A stretch of 64,000 nt of DNA from the NCBI RefSeq assembly GCF_005298175.1, contig NZ_SZYH01000001.1:1116001-1180000 (forward strand). The letters run 5' to 3'. Every line of letters begins with the position of its first letter. Position 1 is the first letter of the stretch. Positions 36,963-47,092 of the stretch are shown one piece after another. The translations under genes and the position numbers were made by a program. The notes beneath the pieces are model-generated. The model saw only the letters and a program-made list of their open reading frames with translations, was not told the DNA's origin and did not search any database. The DNA is from Marinobacter panjinensis (GTDB taxonomy: Bacteria > Pseudomonadota > Gammaproteobacteria > Pseudomonadales > Oleiphilaceae).

Positions 36963-38742
36963 CTTTCATTTCCTCCGCCCACTGTGGCTACTGTTATTAC
37001 TGGCAGCCTTCCTGTTGCCACTGGTTTTACGGCGTTTTCACCAGAGCGACAGCGGCTGGAGCAGGATCATTCCCGCAAAACTACTGCGCCCGATGATCAG
37101 CCACTCGGGTGCCGCCGGCTCTCCCCGCAAGTCACCCGTGTTACCGGCGGTTGCAGCCGTAGTCGTGCTGTCGATTGCGCTGGCCGGGCCATCCTGGCGA
37201 CAGGCCCCCACGCCGTTACAACAGCAGAACGACAGCCTGGTGATCGTGCTGGACCTGTCCCTGTCCATGCTGGCTACCGATGTGGAGCCAGACCGGCTGA
37301 CGGTCGCCAAACGCAAGATCCGCGATATCCTCAAGGCCCGCGAAGGTGCCCTCACCGCACTGGTGGTTTATGCGGCAGATGCCCATGTGGTCACGCCCCT
37401 GACGGATGACCGCAACACCATCGAAGGCATGCTGGACGTACTTGAGCCCGTCATCATGCCCGCGGCCGGAAACCGCACCGACCTCGGTATCAAGCGTGGT
37501 CTTGATTTGCTGGAACAGGGAGCTCCCGGCAACGGACGCCTGTTGTTGATCGCAGACGACGTTGCAGAACGCTATCGCCAGCGCATTACCGATCACCTGG
37601 CCAACAGCCGCTTTGCCCTGAGCACACTTACCGTCGGCACCGCAGAGGGTGGGCCGATTCCGTTGGCACGACAGGGATTTATCAGGGACAACGGCGATAT
37701 CGTCATCGCCCGTGCCGACCCGGACAGCATGGCGGACCTGGCGCGCAGTAACGACGGCGACAGCCACACACTGACCATTACCGATGACGACATCCTTGCT
37801 CTGGAGCTCCGCCCCATCGACGCCGCTGACTGGGAAGACAGCGATCGGGGCCTGACCGTCAATCGCTGGCAGGACGATGGCTACTGGCTACTCTGGCTGG
37901 CGGCGCCTCTGGCGCTTATTGGCTGGCGTCGCGGTGCCGTGGTCATCATGCTGTTCGCGCTCTTGCCACTCACGCCCCGCCCAGCCATGGCACTGGACTG
38001 GGACAGCCTCTGGTCGCGGCAGGACCAGCGGGCGCCGGAACTGATTGAAAAAGACCCCGGCCGGGCAGCACAGGTCCTGGAGGATCCCGCCTGGCGCGGC
38101 AGCGCGCTCTACCGCGAAGGAAACTTCGAGAGCGCTGCAGAGGCCTTTGCCCGGGCCGAGACTCCTTCGGCAGAATACAATCGTGGCAATGCCCTTGCGC
38201 GGGCCGGCAAGCTGGAAGAAGCACTGAAGGCTTACGACAGAGCGCTGGAGAAACAGCCCCAGAACGAGGATGCCCGATTCAACCGTGACCTGGTAAAGCA
38301 GCTTATGGAGCAACAACAGGACCAGTCCGATGGTGAAGGTGATGAATCCTCAGACCAGGACGGGGGCCAGCAACAACAGGACGATCAGCAGAATTCCCAG
38401 GGCGACTCGGACAGCCAGAATCAGCAGGGCAACTCGTCCGGTCAGCCGGGTGACCAGCAGCAGGACAACCAGCAGAATAATCCCGACAATAAGCCGGATG
38501 GCGACGGTGACAACCGGGAACAGGAACAATCCCCGGGGCAGCAGGACCAGAGCAACACTGAAGGCACTGATAGCGAGGCCACCCGATCGCCAGCCGAGCT
38601 GGAGACCTCGCCACTGAGCCAGGGTCAGGAGCAATGGCTCAGGCGGGTTCCGGACAACCCCGGCGGCCTGCTGCGAAGAAAATTCCTGCAACAGTACCAG
38701 GAACGGGAAACACCATCTGACGAGGGCGATACACCATGGTAA
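36955..38742 (+). CDS. VWA-TPR fusion protein, BatB/BatC-like
   Basis: The 595-residue protein joins what are separate BatB and BatC proteins elsewhere. It has two N-terminal helices, a VWA domain with DLSLSM metal site (about 99), a third and fourth helix (about 305-345), then TPR repeats (about 380-450). A Gln/Asn/Asp/Gly-rich low-complexity stretch follows (about 452-540) before a conserved C-terminal box (QWLRRVPDNPGGLLRRKFLQ). It overlaps the VWA gene upstream and batD downstream. Pseudomonas has the same fusion, from memory. Confidence 0.93.
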   Translation: MADFHFLRPLWLLLLLAAFLLPLVLRRFHQSDSGWSRIIPAKLLRPMISHSGAAGSPRKSPVLPAVAAVVVLSIALAGPSWRQAPTPLQQQNDSLVIVLDLSLSMLATDVEPDRLTVAKRKIRDILKAREGALTALVVYAADAHVVTPLTDDRNTIEGMLDVLEPVIMPAAGNRTDLGIKRGLDLLEQGAPGNGRLLLIADDVAERYRQRITDHLANSRFALSTLTVGTAEGGPIPLARQGFIRDNGDIVIARADPDSMADLARSNDGDSHTLTITDDDILALELRPIDAADWEDSDRGLTVNRWQDDGYWLLWLAAPLALIGWRRGAVVIMLFALLPLTPRPAMALDWDSLWSRQDQRAPELIEKDPGRAAQVLEDPAWRGSALYREGNFESAAEAFARAETPSAEYNRGNALARAGKLEEALKAYDRALEKQPQNEDARFNRDLVKQLMEQQQDQSDGEGDESSDQDGGQQQQDDQQNSQGDSDSQNQQGNSSGQPGDQQQDNQQNNPDNKPDGDGDNREQEQSPGQQDQSNTEGTDSEATRSPAELETSPLSQGQEQWLRRVPDNPGGLLRRKFLQQYQERETPSDEGDTPW

Positions 38743-40487
38743 GCCGGCTGACCTATCCGTTTATTCTGATATCGCTTCTTCTGACCATGGCTGGGCAGGC
38801 CATGGCTGCGAAGGATCTGACTGTGGAGCCTGACCGGACTCGCCTGTACGAAGGCGAAGTACTGACGTTGACGGTGAAAGGCAGCACGAAGATTGATATC
38901 AACCTCGGCAATCTGTTTGATTTCGACATGTCCAGCCTGCCCAAGCCGGATATCGAGAAAGTAGAGGACGATTTCGAAATCCTGGCCCGCAATCAGCAGT
39001 ATTCCATCCGCACAATCAACAACGAAATGATTGGCGAAATCACCTGGACCTACCAGCTGGCCCCCAAAACGACCGGCAAGCTGACGATTCCGGCGCTCAA
39101 ATTCCGGGATTCGGAATCCGACCCGGTCACGGTCAATGTCATCGACGGCACACCACCGGAGGTGGAAGCCGATGCGTCGCGTAACAGTTTTATCGAACTG
39201 GCAGCCGACAAGGACGAAGTCTACGTGCAGGAACAACTGGTGCTTACCATCAAGCTGTTCTTCACCGGCAACCTCATCCGCGGTGAGCTGTCAGAGCCGG
39301 AGCATCCCCACGCCATCATTGAGTCCCTGGGCAAGCAGAGCGAATACACCCGCTACAGGGACGGCGTGCGCTACAGAGTGGTGGAACGCCGATACGCCAT
39401 TTATCCCCAGAAAGAAGGACAACTCAGCCTGCAGCCCATCCGATTTGAGGGTCAGGCCCGCAACAGCGACGGCCAACTGAAATTCCTCCGTGACAATGCC
39501 ACGCTGTTCGACGTACCCGTCAACGGAATTCCTGCAGATTTCAGCGGTGATACCTGGTTGCCAGCACGCAACCTGGAGCTGAATGAGTCCGGGTTGCCAC
39601 AAAGCCGGACCCTGACGGCGGGACAGAACCTCACCCGAACCCTGACTCTGCAGGCAGATGGCTTACCTTCGGAAACCCTGCCGCCCTTCCCCGAAGAAAT
39701 GCCCGACGGTATTCGTGCCTATCCCGAGAAGGCAGAGCGATCCACAACCCCGGGCAGCGAAGGGTTGGCATCCCGACTCACCCAGACCACAGCGTTGGTG
39801 CCAGTCCAGCCTGGACAACTGGTGCTGCCTGAAATCCGGATCCCCTGGTGGGATACCAAGAGTGACACCGAGCGGGTTGCAGTGGTCCCTGCCAGAACGC
39901 TGACCATTGATGCCATTCCCGGTCAGATTGAGACCTTACCCGCTGACTCACCCAACCAGGCCACCCGTGCTGTTGAAGAGGAAGGGGGTGAAACGAAAAA
40001 TACAGCTACAGGGACCGCTGGCCCTGGTTTCTGGCCTCTGGCGACGCTGACACTTCTGGGTATCTGGGTGGTTACCCTTGCAGCCTGGTGGCTGTCCCGA
40101 CGCAAGTCGCGGCCCGAAACAGCGGCCGAAAACCCCCGGGAGATTCGTGAGAAGGCCCTGTTCCGGGAACTCTGTGAAGCAGCCCGAGCGGGATCACCGA
40201 CAACCACCGAGTTGCTGGTACGCTGGATTGCGGTGCAGCATCCGGAAACCACCTTCCGCAGCGTGGTGGATGTTAACCGGTTTCTGCAGGACAAAGACCT
40301 GGCGGCCGAGATTGAACAGTTGCAACACCGACTGTTCGGAACGGCGGAACAGCAAGCGTCGGCCCCCTGGGATGGGGACCGCCTGGTGGCAACACTGATC
40401 CGGATTCGCGGTGCCTCTGGCTCGCACAGCACAGAAGAGCCGTTACCGCCACTCTACCCTGACGGGTTGAGAACCAGCGGAAACTGA
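38736..40487 (+). CDS. BatD-family protein
   Basis: The 583-residue protein has a signal peptide (residues 1-24, ending QAMAA), a periplasmic part of tandem beta-sandwich domains typical of the BatD/oxygen-tolerance family (QYSIRTINNEMIGEITWTYQ, YAIYPQKEGQLSLQPIRFEG), one membrane helix (about 430-452), and a cytoplasmic helical tail. Bat proteins were linked to aerotolerance in Bacteroides, but in this aerobe an envelope-stress or assembly role is only an inference. It overlaps the VWA-TPR gene by 7 bases and ends 5 bases from the convergent ccmI. Confidence 0.9.
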   Translation: MVSRLTYPFILISLLLTMAGQAMAAKDLTVEPDRTRLYEGEVLTLTVKGSTKIDINLGNLFDFDMSSLPKPDIEKVEDDFEILARNQQYSIRTINNEMIGEITWTYQLAPKTTGKLTIPALKFRDSESDPVTVNVIDGTPPEVEADASRNSFIELAADKDEVYVQEQLVLTIKLFFTGNLIRGELSEPEHPHAIIESLGKQSEYTRYRDGVRYRVVERRYAIYPQKEGQLSLQPIRFEGQARNSDGQLKFLRDNATLFDVPVNGIPADFSGDTWLPARNLELNESGLPQSRTLTAGQNLTRTLTLQADGLPSETLPPFPEEMPDGIRAYPEKAERSTTPGSEGLASRLTQTTALVPVQPGQLVLPEIRIPWWDTKSDTERVAVVPARTLTIDAIPGQIETLPADSPNQATRAVEEEGGETKNTATGTAGPGFWPLATLTLLGIWVVTLAAWWLSRRKSRPETAAENPREIREKALFRELCEAARAGSPTTTELLVRWIAVQHPETTFRSVVDVNRFLQDKDLAAEIEQLQHRLFGTAEQQASAPWDGDRLVATLIRIRGASGSHSTEEPLPPLYPDGLRTSGN

Positions 40488-40492
40488 CGTGG

Positions 40493-41773
40493 CTACTGCA
40501 CCAGCCGGGTGTCTATCACCAGAGTGACCGGGTCGGCTTCGTTGCCGGTTACCGCAACCGGCTGGTCAAGTTGCCCCTCCCAGTCACCGGCCTGGGGCCG
40601 CGCAGTGCCTGACCGTGAAAGTCGCGCCTGCACACGTACCTCACCGGCATCGGACAGTTTTGAATCCGGTGACATATTGAAGCGGTCATCCAGGCGTACA
40701 TCCGTCGGCAACTGACCGGCGGTCAGGCGGGCAACTGCCAGTGGCGGTCCACCCTGCCCTTCGGCTCTGCGGGCAAAAACAAACAGTGTGGTGTCGTCCG
40801 GAACCTCGTCCCGGAACGACTCGGCAATCTCCACCCGGACGGTCACACCCGGCCCGGATGCAACCGCTGTGTCGTCGGCAGGCGCCTCGCGACCGAGGCG
40901 CTGATAGGCCTGCTCGATACCCTGGCGTATAGAGCCGATCTGAGGATGGTCAGGCGCCACGTCCACAATCCGCTCCCAATAACGAATCGCCCCTTCGTAG
41001 TCTTCCTGACTGAACGCATAGATACCCAGCAATCCCAGGGAATTCACCTCATCTGGATTAAGAGCCCTGGCTTTTTCGATGGTCTCTGTCACCTGGGGCG
41101 TCATGCCCCCCTGGCTCAGGAAAAACTGCGCCTGCGCTGACAGCCCCCATGCCACTGCCTTACCATTGTCGTCATCATCAATGCTGCCGGCGAGCCGCTC
41201 AAAGGCCCAGGCGGCATCGCTGTATTGTTCCAGGCGCATGTAAGTCCGGCCCAGCATCGCCCAGCCTTCCGTATTGTCCGGATTCTCTTCCAGCCGTTCC
41301 CGCAACTGTGCCGTGAGCTCCTGCATCTGCCCGAGACGGTCGCCATCCGCTGCCATCATTTCCTGCATGGAACGGAACTGCTCGACATCATCCAGCGCCC
41401 CCCATTGCTGGTACAGAAACACCGCGGCAGCGGGGATTATCACCAGACTGGCAAGCACCACGGCAACGGAGCTTTTGCCACCTTTGTTCACCTGCGCCGG
41501 AGAATCCAGCATACCCCTGTCAGCATCCGGCACATCATCCAGCATGCTGCCCGCGAGCTCTTCCTTAAGCTGACGATAGCTGTCTTCGTCCATAGCCCCC
41601 GCCTCATACTCGCGATCCAGCTCCGACATCCGGCTTCGATAGGCCATCAGATTCTGGTTACGCAAGTCCAGTTCAGCGCGACGGCCCGAGCGGTGGAAGA
41701 ACAGCGGTGCAATAATAAAAGCCAGCGCAAGTACGATCATTACGGCTGCAGTGAGCCAGAAAGTCTGTGTCAT
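40493..41773 (-). CDS. ccmI: Cytochrome c maturation protein CcmI
   Basis: CcmI holds unfolded apocytochrome c and presents it to the CcmF-CcmH ligation complex. The 426-residue protein has two N-terminal membrane helices (about 5-25 and 97-116) around a cytoplasmic leucine-zipper-like helix (SRMSELDREYEAGAMDEDSY), then periplasmic TPRs (NTEGWAMLGRTYMRLEQYSD and following) and a C-terminal beta domain. It is the last gene of ccmABCDEFGHI. Confidence 0.95.
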   Translation of the reverse strand: MTQTFWLTAAVMIVLALAFIIAPLFFHRSGRRAELDLRNQNLMAYRSRMSELDREYEAGAMDEDSYRQLKEELAGSMLDDVPDADRGMLDSPAQVNKGGKSSVAVVLASLVIIPAAAVFLYQQWGALDDVEQFRSMQEMMAADGDRLGQMQELTAQLRERLEENPDNTEGWAMLGRTYMRLEQYSDAAWAFERLAGSIDDDDNGKAVAWGLSAQAQFFLSQGGMTPQVTETIEKARALNPDEVNSLGLLGIYAFSQEDYEGAIRYWERIVDVAPDHPQIGSIRQGIEQAYQRLGREAPADDTAVASGPGVTVRVEIAESFRDEVPDDTTLFVFARRAEGQGGPPLAVARLTAGQLPTDVRLDDRFNMSPDSKLSDAGEVRVQARLSRSGTARPQAGDWEGQLDQPVAVTGNEADPVTLVIDTRLVQ

Positions 41774-41804
41774 GGAGCAGTCATGGTCCGGTTAAATGGA
41801 ATAA

Positions 41805-42287
41805 TCAGGATGTGCGATCGGAATCATCCCCGGCGAGAATTCTTGATGCCCGGGCACGTTCCTCGTCAGTGAGTGCAGGCTCGCTTTCGCCATTGCGACG
41901 GGCGCGTATTACGATAATGGCAACCACCAGGAAGCCAACCACCACGGCGATCACCGGGGTAGCCCACAACAGGATAGTCCGGCTGTCCACCTCGGGTTTG
42001 TAACGCACAAACTCGCCGAATCGGCTGACCAGGGCATCGACGATTTCTTCGTTGCGGGCGCCTTCCGACATCATCTGGTAGACCTCGTCCCTCATATCTT
42101 TGGATATCGGGGCATTGGAATCGGCAATGTTCTGGTTCTGGCACTTGGGGCAACGAAGCTCCGAGATCAGCGTCTGGAACCGTTGCTCTTCTGTGCGGGA
42201 ATCGAAGCTGTACACATCGTCGGACTGGGCCATTGACGAAGGTCCGAATGCCATCAGCAGCAACGCGGCCAGCACAGCACGTATCAT
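41805..42287 (-). CDS. ccmH: Cytochrome c maturation thiol protein CcmH
   Basis: CcmH reduces and positions the apocytochrome cysteines. The 160-residue protein has a signal peptide (ending SSMAQS), the redox motif LRCPKCQNQNIADSNAPIS, and one C-terminal membrane helix (about 105-125). Only the CcmL part of the E. coli fused protein is here; the TPR part is the separate CcmI. It overlaps ccmG by one base. Confidence 0.96.
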   Translation of the reverse strand: MIRAVLAALLLMAFGPSSMAQSDDVYSFDSRTEEQRFQTLISELRCPKCQNQNIADSNAPISKDMRDEVYQMMSEGARNEEIVDALVSRFGEFVRYKPEVDSRTILLWATPVIAVVVGFLVVAIIVIRARRNGESEPALTDEERARASRILAGDDSDRTS

Positions 42288-42823
42288 CAGATCTTCTCCC
42301 TGTAACGATTGACCAGGGGCTCGATATCCTGTTCCCAGACCTTTTCATTGACCACGCCAACATGCCGGTGGCGCACGATGCCTTCGGCATCGATCACGTA
42401 GGTTTCCGGTGCGCCGTAGACACCCAGATCAAAGCCAAGCCGGCCACGGGGATCGTAGATGGACACCTGATAGGGATCGCCCAGCCGGTCCAGCCAGACC
42501 AGGGCATCGTCACGGTTGTCCTTGTAGTTGAGGCCGACGATCCGGATCCCCTTCTCTTCGGCAAGCCACACCAGATCGTCATGCTCATCACGGCAGGCCG
42601 GACACCAGGTCCCCCAGACATTCAGCAGCGATACCTGACCCTTGAACACCTCACGGGTCAGTTCACGCTCTTCGTCGTGAAGGTCCTTCAACCGGAATTC
42701 CGGCACCGGCTTGCCAATCAGTGCCGATTCCAGCTTGTTGGGGTCTTTGCCGATGCCGGCGAACAGAAACACACCAAGTACTACAGCGAAAATGACCGGT
42801 ATAAACAGGAACACCCGCTTCAT
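42287..42823 (-). CDS. ccmG: Thiol:disulfide interchange protein CcmG/DsbE
   Basis: A membrane-anchored periplasmic thioredoxin that reduces apocytochrome c or CcmH. The 178-residue protein has an N-terminal anchor (about 4-23) and the active site GTWCPACRDEH near residue 75, and the cis-proline segment YGAPETYVID. It overlaps ccmF by 4 bases. Confidence 0.96.
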   Translation of the reverse strand: MKRVFLFIPVIFAVVLGVFLFAGIGKDPNKLESALIGKPVPEFRLKDLHDEERELTREVFKGQVSLLNVWGTWCPACRDEHDDLVWLAEEKGIRIVGLNYKDNRDDALVWLDRLGDPYQVSIYDPRGRLGFDLGVYGAPETYVIDAEGIVRHRHVGVVNEKVWEQDIEPLVNRYREKI

Positions 42824-44838
42824 GACACAGCTCCTGCCGGATCCGGGCGACTGTTGTCACCGACCTGCGGCTGGGGTGCCGTTGACGGCTGGCTTTCCGA
42901 TACCTTGTCGCGAATGCGATAACGGCGGTCAGAAATGGCCAGGAAGCCGCCTGCCGCCATGAACAGAGAACCCAGCCACAACCAGCGCACCAACGGTTTG
43001 TATTGCAGACGGATCGCCCAGGCGTCGTCGGAAACCCGCTCGCCGATCGCCACAAACACATCCCGGAACAGACCACCATCAATGCCGGCCTCAGTCATGG
43101 TGTTGCGCTGCACCATATACTGGCGTTTTTCCGGGTAAAGTGTCGAAACCACCCGACCGTTGCCATCGGAAACCTCGAATCGTCCGTATTCCGCGGTAAA
43201 GTTCTTGCCCCGGCGGTTGCCGATCTCGGTAAATGCCACCTGGTAGCCCCCCGCTGAGGCGGTATCGCCCGGCGACATCCTTACGTCCCGCTCTATTCCG
43301 TAATTGGATACCACGGTAGCACCGGCCATGGTAATGGCCAGCCCCAGGTGCCCGAGTACCATGCCATAATAGCTTCGCGACTGGCGCCTCAGCCCATGGA
43401 GCCGGCCTTTTTTCGAGCCGGACTTGTCCCAGAGATCCCAGAAGGTTGCAACGCTCACCCACACGGCCGCGAAGACGCCACCGAAGGCCCAGGGTTTGAA
43501 CCCTCCGTAACCCACCAGAACCGCAGCCGTAACCACAATACTGACGGCCAGAGGCCATAGCAGCTTACGCCCCAGCCAGCCGCCGTCGGTTTTCTTCCAG
43601 CGCGAGAATATGCCAGCACCCAGCAACAGGCCGGCGGCTATGGCCAGTGGGCTGAAGGTCAGGCTGAAGAACGGCTCACCAATGGAGAGCCGGCCCATAT
43701 CAAGATAATCCAGTACCAGCGGGTACAGGGTTCCCACGAGTACCAGCAGGGTTGCGGCCACCAGCAGAACGTTGTTGAGCAGCAGGAAAATCTCACGCGA
43801 CAGGGTTCCGTAACGGGAACGTACATGCACCACCGGCGCCCGGAACGCATACAGGGTCAGGCTGGATACGATGGTGATTGCCAGCAGCACCAGAAGAAAG
43901 GTGCCGCGATCCGGGTCGGATGCGAATGCGTGCACGGACGTCAACACACCCGAGCGCACCAGGAAGGTTCCCAGCAGGCTCAGGGAGAAGGTGACAATGG
44001 CCAGCAGCACTGTCCAGCTCTTGAACACCCCTCGTTTCTCGGTGACAGCGAGGCTGTGCATCAACGCCGTTCCGGAAAGCCAGGGCAACAGGGAGGCGTT
44101 TTCCACCGGGTCCCAGAACCACCAGCCACCCCAGCCAAGCTCGTAATAGGCCCACCAGCTACCCAGGGCAATGCCCAGGGACAGGAACGACCAGGCCACG
44201 GTTGTCCAGGGGCGTGACCAGCGCGCCCAGGCCGCATCCAGCTTGCCATTAATCAAAGCGGCTATGGCAAAGGCAAAAGCCACGGAGAAGCCTACATAAC
44301 CCATGTAGAGCATGGGCGGGTGCACAATCAGACCGAAATCCTGCAGCAGAGGATTCAGATCGGCGCCGTCAGCCGGTACGTTGGGCAGTGTGCGATCGAA
44401 GGGATTGGAGGTGATGATGGTGAACAGCAGGAAACCCACCGCAACCATACCGAGCACCGCCAATACCTGGGATACCATCACCGCCGGCAGGCGGCGGCTG
44501 AACACGGCAACCGCCAGGGTCCAGCCTACAAGCATCAGTATCCAGAGCAGCAGCGAGCCTTCATGGCCACCCCATACGGCACTGAACTTGTAGTACCAGG
44601 GCAGCATGCTGTTGCTGTTATTGGCCACGTAAGCCACGGAAAAATCGTCCGTTACAAAAGCATGGATCAGTATTCCGAAGGCCAGGGCCACAAACACAAA
44701 CATCCCTGCGGACAGTGGCCTGGCAAAGGCCTGCAACTGGTCACGCCCAGTCACCGAGCCCGCAAGAGGGACCACGGAAAGCAACACTGCCAGCAACAGC
44801 GCGAGTATCAGTGCAATCTGTCCGAGTTCCGGATACAT
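42820..44838 (-). CDS. ccmF: Heme lyase CcmF
   Basis: CcmF attaches heme to the CxxCH motif of cytochromes c. The 672-residue protein has about fifteen membrane helices, the WWD heme-handling segment GGWWFWDPVENASLLPWL (about 232), and periplasmic histidines that hold heme. The typical periplasmic C-terminal domain (YPEKRQYMVQRNTMTEAGID) is present. Overlaps ccmG by 4 bases. Confidence 0.97.
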   Translation of the reverse strand: MYPELGQIALILALLLAVLLSVVPLAGSVTGRDQLQAFARPLSAGMFVFVALAFGILIHAFVTDDFSVAYVANNSNSMLPWYYKFSAVWGGHEGSLLLWILMLVGWTLAVAVFSRRLPAVMVSQVLAVLGMVAVGFLLFTIITSNPFDRTLPNVPADGADLNPLLQDFGLIVHPPMLYMGYVGFSVAFAFAIAALINGKLDAAWARWSRPWTTVAWSFLSLGIALGSWWAYYELGWGGWWFWDPVENASLLPWLSGTALMHSLAVTEKRGVFKSWTVLLAIVTFSLSLLGTFLVRSGVLTSVHAFASDPDRGTFLLVLLAITIVSSLTLYAFRAPVVHVRSRYGTLSREIFLLLNNVLLVAATLLVLVGTLYPLVLDYLDMGRLSIGEPFFSLTFSPLAIAAGLLLGAGIFSRWKKTDGGWLGRKLLWPLAVSIVVTAAVLVGYGGFKPWAFGGVFAAVWVSVATFWDLWDKSGSKKGRLHGLRRQSRSYYGMVLGHLGLAITMAGATVVSNYGIERDVRMSPGDTASAGGYQVAFTEIGNRRGKNFTAEYGRFEVSDGNGRVVSTLYPEKRQYMVQRNTMTEAGIDGGLFRDVFVAIGERVSDDAWAIRLQYKPLVRWLWLGSLFMAAGGFLAISDRRYRIRDKVSESQPSTAPQPQVGDNSRPDPAGAVS

Positions 44839-44877
44839 CAGGCTTCTCCAACTAATTCAACAGGGTGGCCGGCGGGC

Positions 44878-45354
44878 TCAGTAGCTGGCGGCCGCTTCGC
44901 CTTGTGCATCAGAGATCGCGGCGCGTTTACCAGCGGCTTTTTCCAATGCTTCATTGACCTCGGGCGACATATAATTTTCATCATGTTTGGCCAGAACCTG
45001 ATCTGCCACAAAGCGGCCATTGCCATCCAGACGTCCCATGGCAACAACCCCCTGGCCCTCGGCAAACAGATCCGGCAGGATACCGGTGTACTCCATCAAT
45101 ACCGATGAAGTGAAATCCGTTACCTTGAACTCCACCTTCAGGCTTTCCGGATCCCTTATGACCGAACCCTCTTCTACCATGCCACCGGCTCTTATACGCA
45201 CATCCACCGGCGCCTCGCCTCCAGCGATCTGGCTGGGGTCATAGAACAGGTTGATGTTCTGTCGCAGCGCATAGGTGGTCAGGCCTACGGCCACCGACAC
45301 GCCCACAAGCAGGAAAAGGACAATGGTGAGCCGTTTTTTACGGATCGGATGCAT
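44878..45354 (-). CDS. ccmE: Heme chaperone CcmE
   Basis: CcmE carries heme bound covalently to a histidine from CcmC to CcmF. The 158-residue protein has one N-terminal membrane helix (about 10-28) and a periplasmic OB fold with the heme-binding motif [14 protein letters not shown] near residue 125. The frame and length are normal. Confidence 0.97.
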   Translation of the reverse strand: MHPIRKKRLTIVLFLLVGVSVAVGLTTYALRQNINLFYDPSQIAGGEAPVDVRIRAGGMVEEGSVIRDPESLKVEFKVTDFTSSVLMEYTGILPDLFAEGQGVVAMGRLDGNGRFVADQVLAKHDENYMSPEVNEALEKAAGKRAAISDAQGEAAASY

Positions 45355-45368
45355 GGTTCGTCTACCAG

Positions 45369-45596
45369 TCAGTCTTGTGAAGGTTCAATTCGGGTAAAGC
45401 TCGCGCCGGCCGGGCTCATGTCCCGTGCTGGCGTAATATCCATCCGGCGACGCTGTTGGGCAATAACGGAACGACGCTGGCGCAGTGACCACAGTGCAAC
45501 GGCACCCATTAACAGGAAGAACACGAAGTAACAGGTCCATACATAGGGACCGTGCCCTTCCATAGTGATGAAGGCGCCGAACGAGTCAAATGCCAT
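45369..45596 (-). CDS. ccmD: Heme exporter protein CcmD
   Basis: CcmD is a small membrane protein that helps release heme-loaded CcmE from the CcmABC complex. The 75-residue protein has one membrane helix (about 20-40: [18 protein letters not shown]) followed by an Arg-rich cytoplasmic tail, as is usual. It lies between ccmC (4 bases) and ccmE (14 bases). Confidence 0.92.
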   Translation of the reverse strand: MAFDSFGAFITMEGHGPYVWTCYFVFFLLMGAVALWSLRQRRSVIAQQRRRMDITPARDMSPAGASFTRIEPSQD

Positions 45597-45600
45597 TGGA

Positions 45601-46344
45601 TCAGTTCCCCCCTGCCTGAACCAGTTCTTTCACCCAGCGGGTGCGACTTTCCCGCATCAGTATCTCGGTCTGCATCCGCAAACAGGCCAGCCAGCCGAAA
45701 ATCATATACAGCCCCACTACGGAGAGTAACAGTGGCACCCACATTTCCGCAGGCATGCTGGGCTTTTCCGTCAACTTGAAGGTGGCGGGCTGATGAAGGG
45801 TATTCCACCACTCTACGGAGTATTTGATGATAGGTATATTCACGACACCCACCAGCACCAGAACAGCAACCGCCCGCGCCGACGACTTTTCGTCCGATAT
45901 GGCCGTACCTAAAGCTATCACACCGAAATACAGAAACAACAGGATCAGCATGGAGGTGAGCCGGGCATCCCATATCCACCAGGTTCCCCAGGTCGGTTTA
46001 CCCCAGACCGCCCCGGTAAACAGGGCCAGAAAGGTCAGAACGGCTCCCACCGGTGCGACGGCTTTGACAAAAACATCGGCCAGTTTCATACGCCAGACCA
46101 GGGTCACCAGGCCTGCTACCGCCATCATGATGTAGACAGACTGGGCCAGAAAGGCCGAGGGCACATGAATAAAAATAATGCGGTAACTATTGCCCTGCAG
46201 GTAATCCTGGGGCGCAAAGGCAAGCCCCCAGCCGATACCTGCTGCCAACAGGGCGACGCCAACCCAAAGCAGCCAGGGCATCAATGTTGACGCTATACCG
46301 AAAAACCACTTCGGCGAGCCCAGCTTGTGAAAAATTTGCCACAT
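45601..46344 (-). CDS. ccmC: Heme handling protein CcmC
   Basis: CcmC loads heme onto CcmE. The 247-residue protein has six membrane helices and the tryptophan-rich motif [17 protein letters not shown] (about 124) with the flanking histidines (FIHVPSAFL). Length and layout are those of the family. It follows ccmB by 22 bases. Confidence 0.97.
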   Translation of the reverse strand: MWQIFHKLGSPKWFFGIASTLMPWLLWVGVALLAAGIGWGLAFAPQDYLQGNSYRIIFIHVPSAFLAQSVYIMMAVAGLVTLVWRMKLADVFVKAVAPVGAVLTFLALFTGAVWGKPTWGTWWIWDARLTSMLILLFLYFGVIALGTAISDEKSSARAVAVLVLVGVVNIPIIKYSVEWWNTLHQPATFKLTEKPSMPAEMWVPLLLSVVGLYMIFGWLACLRMQTEILMRESRTRWVKELVQAGGN

Positions 46345-46366
46345 CAGGTTGCTACCCTTCTACTTT

Positions 46367-47092
46367 TTAACTGTTGGACAGACTGATCCGTAAAGCGGCT
46401 GCCGATGCGAAAGGCGCCAATGTCAGGGCCAACACCAGAAACGCCCCCATCAGTGCCAGCTGTCCCGCCACCAGCGCGCCCTCGGAGGCGGCCATCACTG
46501 TTCCGGTACCGAAAATCAGCACCGGAATGTACAGCGGAATGATCAGCAGTGACAAGAGCACCCCTGCCGATCGCAAACCAAGCGTTAACGCCGCCCCGAT
46601 GGAGCCTATCAGGCTGAGCACGGGCGTTCCGATCAGCAGCGTTAGACACAATACCGCAACAGAGTTCCCTTCCAGGTGCACCATTACCCCAAGAACCGGC
46701 GTCAGCAGTACCAGTGGCAACCCCGTCAGTACCCAGTGCGCCAGGGATTTGGCCAGCACCAGCAGAAACAGTGGCTGCGGCTGAAGCACCAATTGCTCCA
46801 GCGTGCCATCGTCGAAATCATGCCGGTACAGGTGGTCCAGTGACAGCAGCACTGACAGCAATGCCGCCACCCACAGGATACCGCTGCCGGCCTGCTGGAG
46901 GAATGACACTTCCGGGCTAACCCCAAGGGGGAAGAGGCTTACTACCATCACGAAGAACAGTAATGGATTGAGCAGATCCTGGGGCTGACGGAACGCTGTT
47001 TTCAGGTCCCGGACAAAGACTGCTTTCATGGCGGTGGCTGTGCCCACCGATACTTCGGGGGAGCGCAGGCTGACGGTGAACTCAGTGGCCAT
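46367..47092 (-). CDS. ccmB: Heme exporter membrane subunit CcmB
   Basis: CcmB is the membrane partner of the CcmA ATPase. The protein has six helices with FFVMVVSLFPLGVSPE and the conserved YRHDFDDGTLEQLVLQPQPL. I use the ATG at 47092, which has GGAGG 8 bases upstream and overlaps ccmA by 11 bases. A later ATG at 47029 gives the usual family length (220) but has a weak ribosome site. Confidence 0.94.
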   Translation of the reverse strand: MATEFTVSLRSPEVSVGTATAMKAVFVRDLKTAFRQPQDLLNPLLFFVMVVSLFPLGVSPEVSFLQQAGSGILWVAALLSVLLSLDHLYRHDFDDGTLEQLVLQPQPLFLLVLAKSLAHWVLTGLPLVLLTPVLGVMVHLEGNSVAVLCLTLLIGTPVLSLIGSIGAALTLGLRSAGVLLSLLIIPLYIPVLIFGTGTVMAASEGALVAGQLALMGAFLVLALTLAPFASAAALRISLSNS

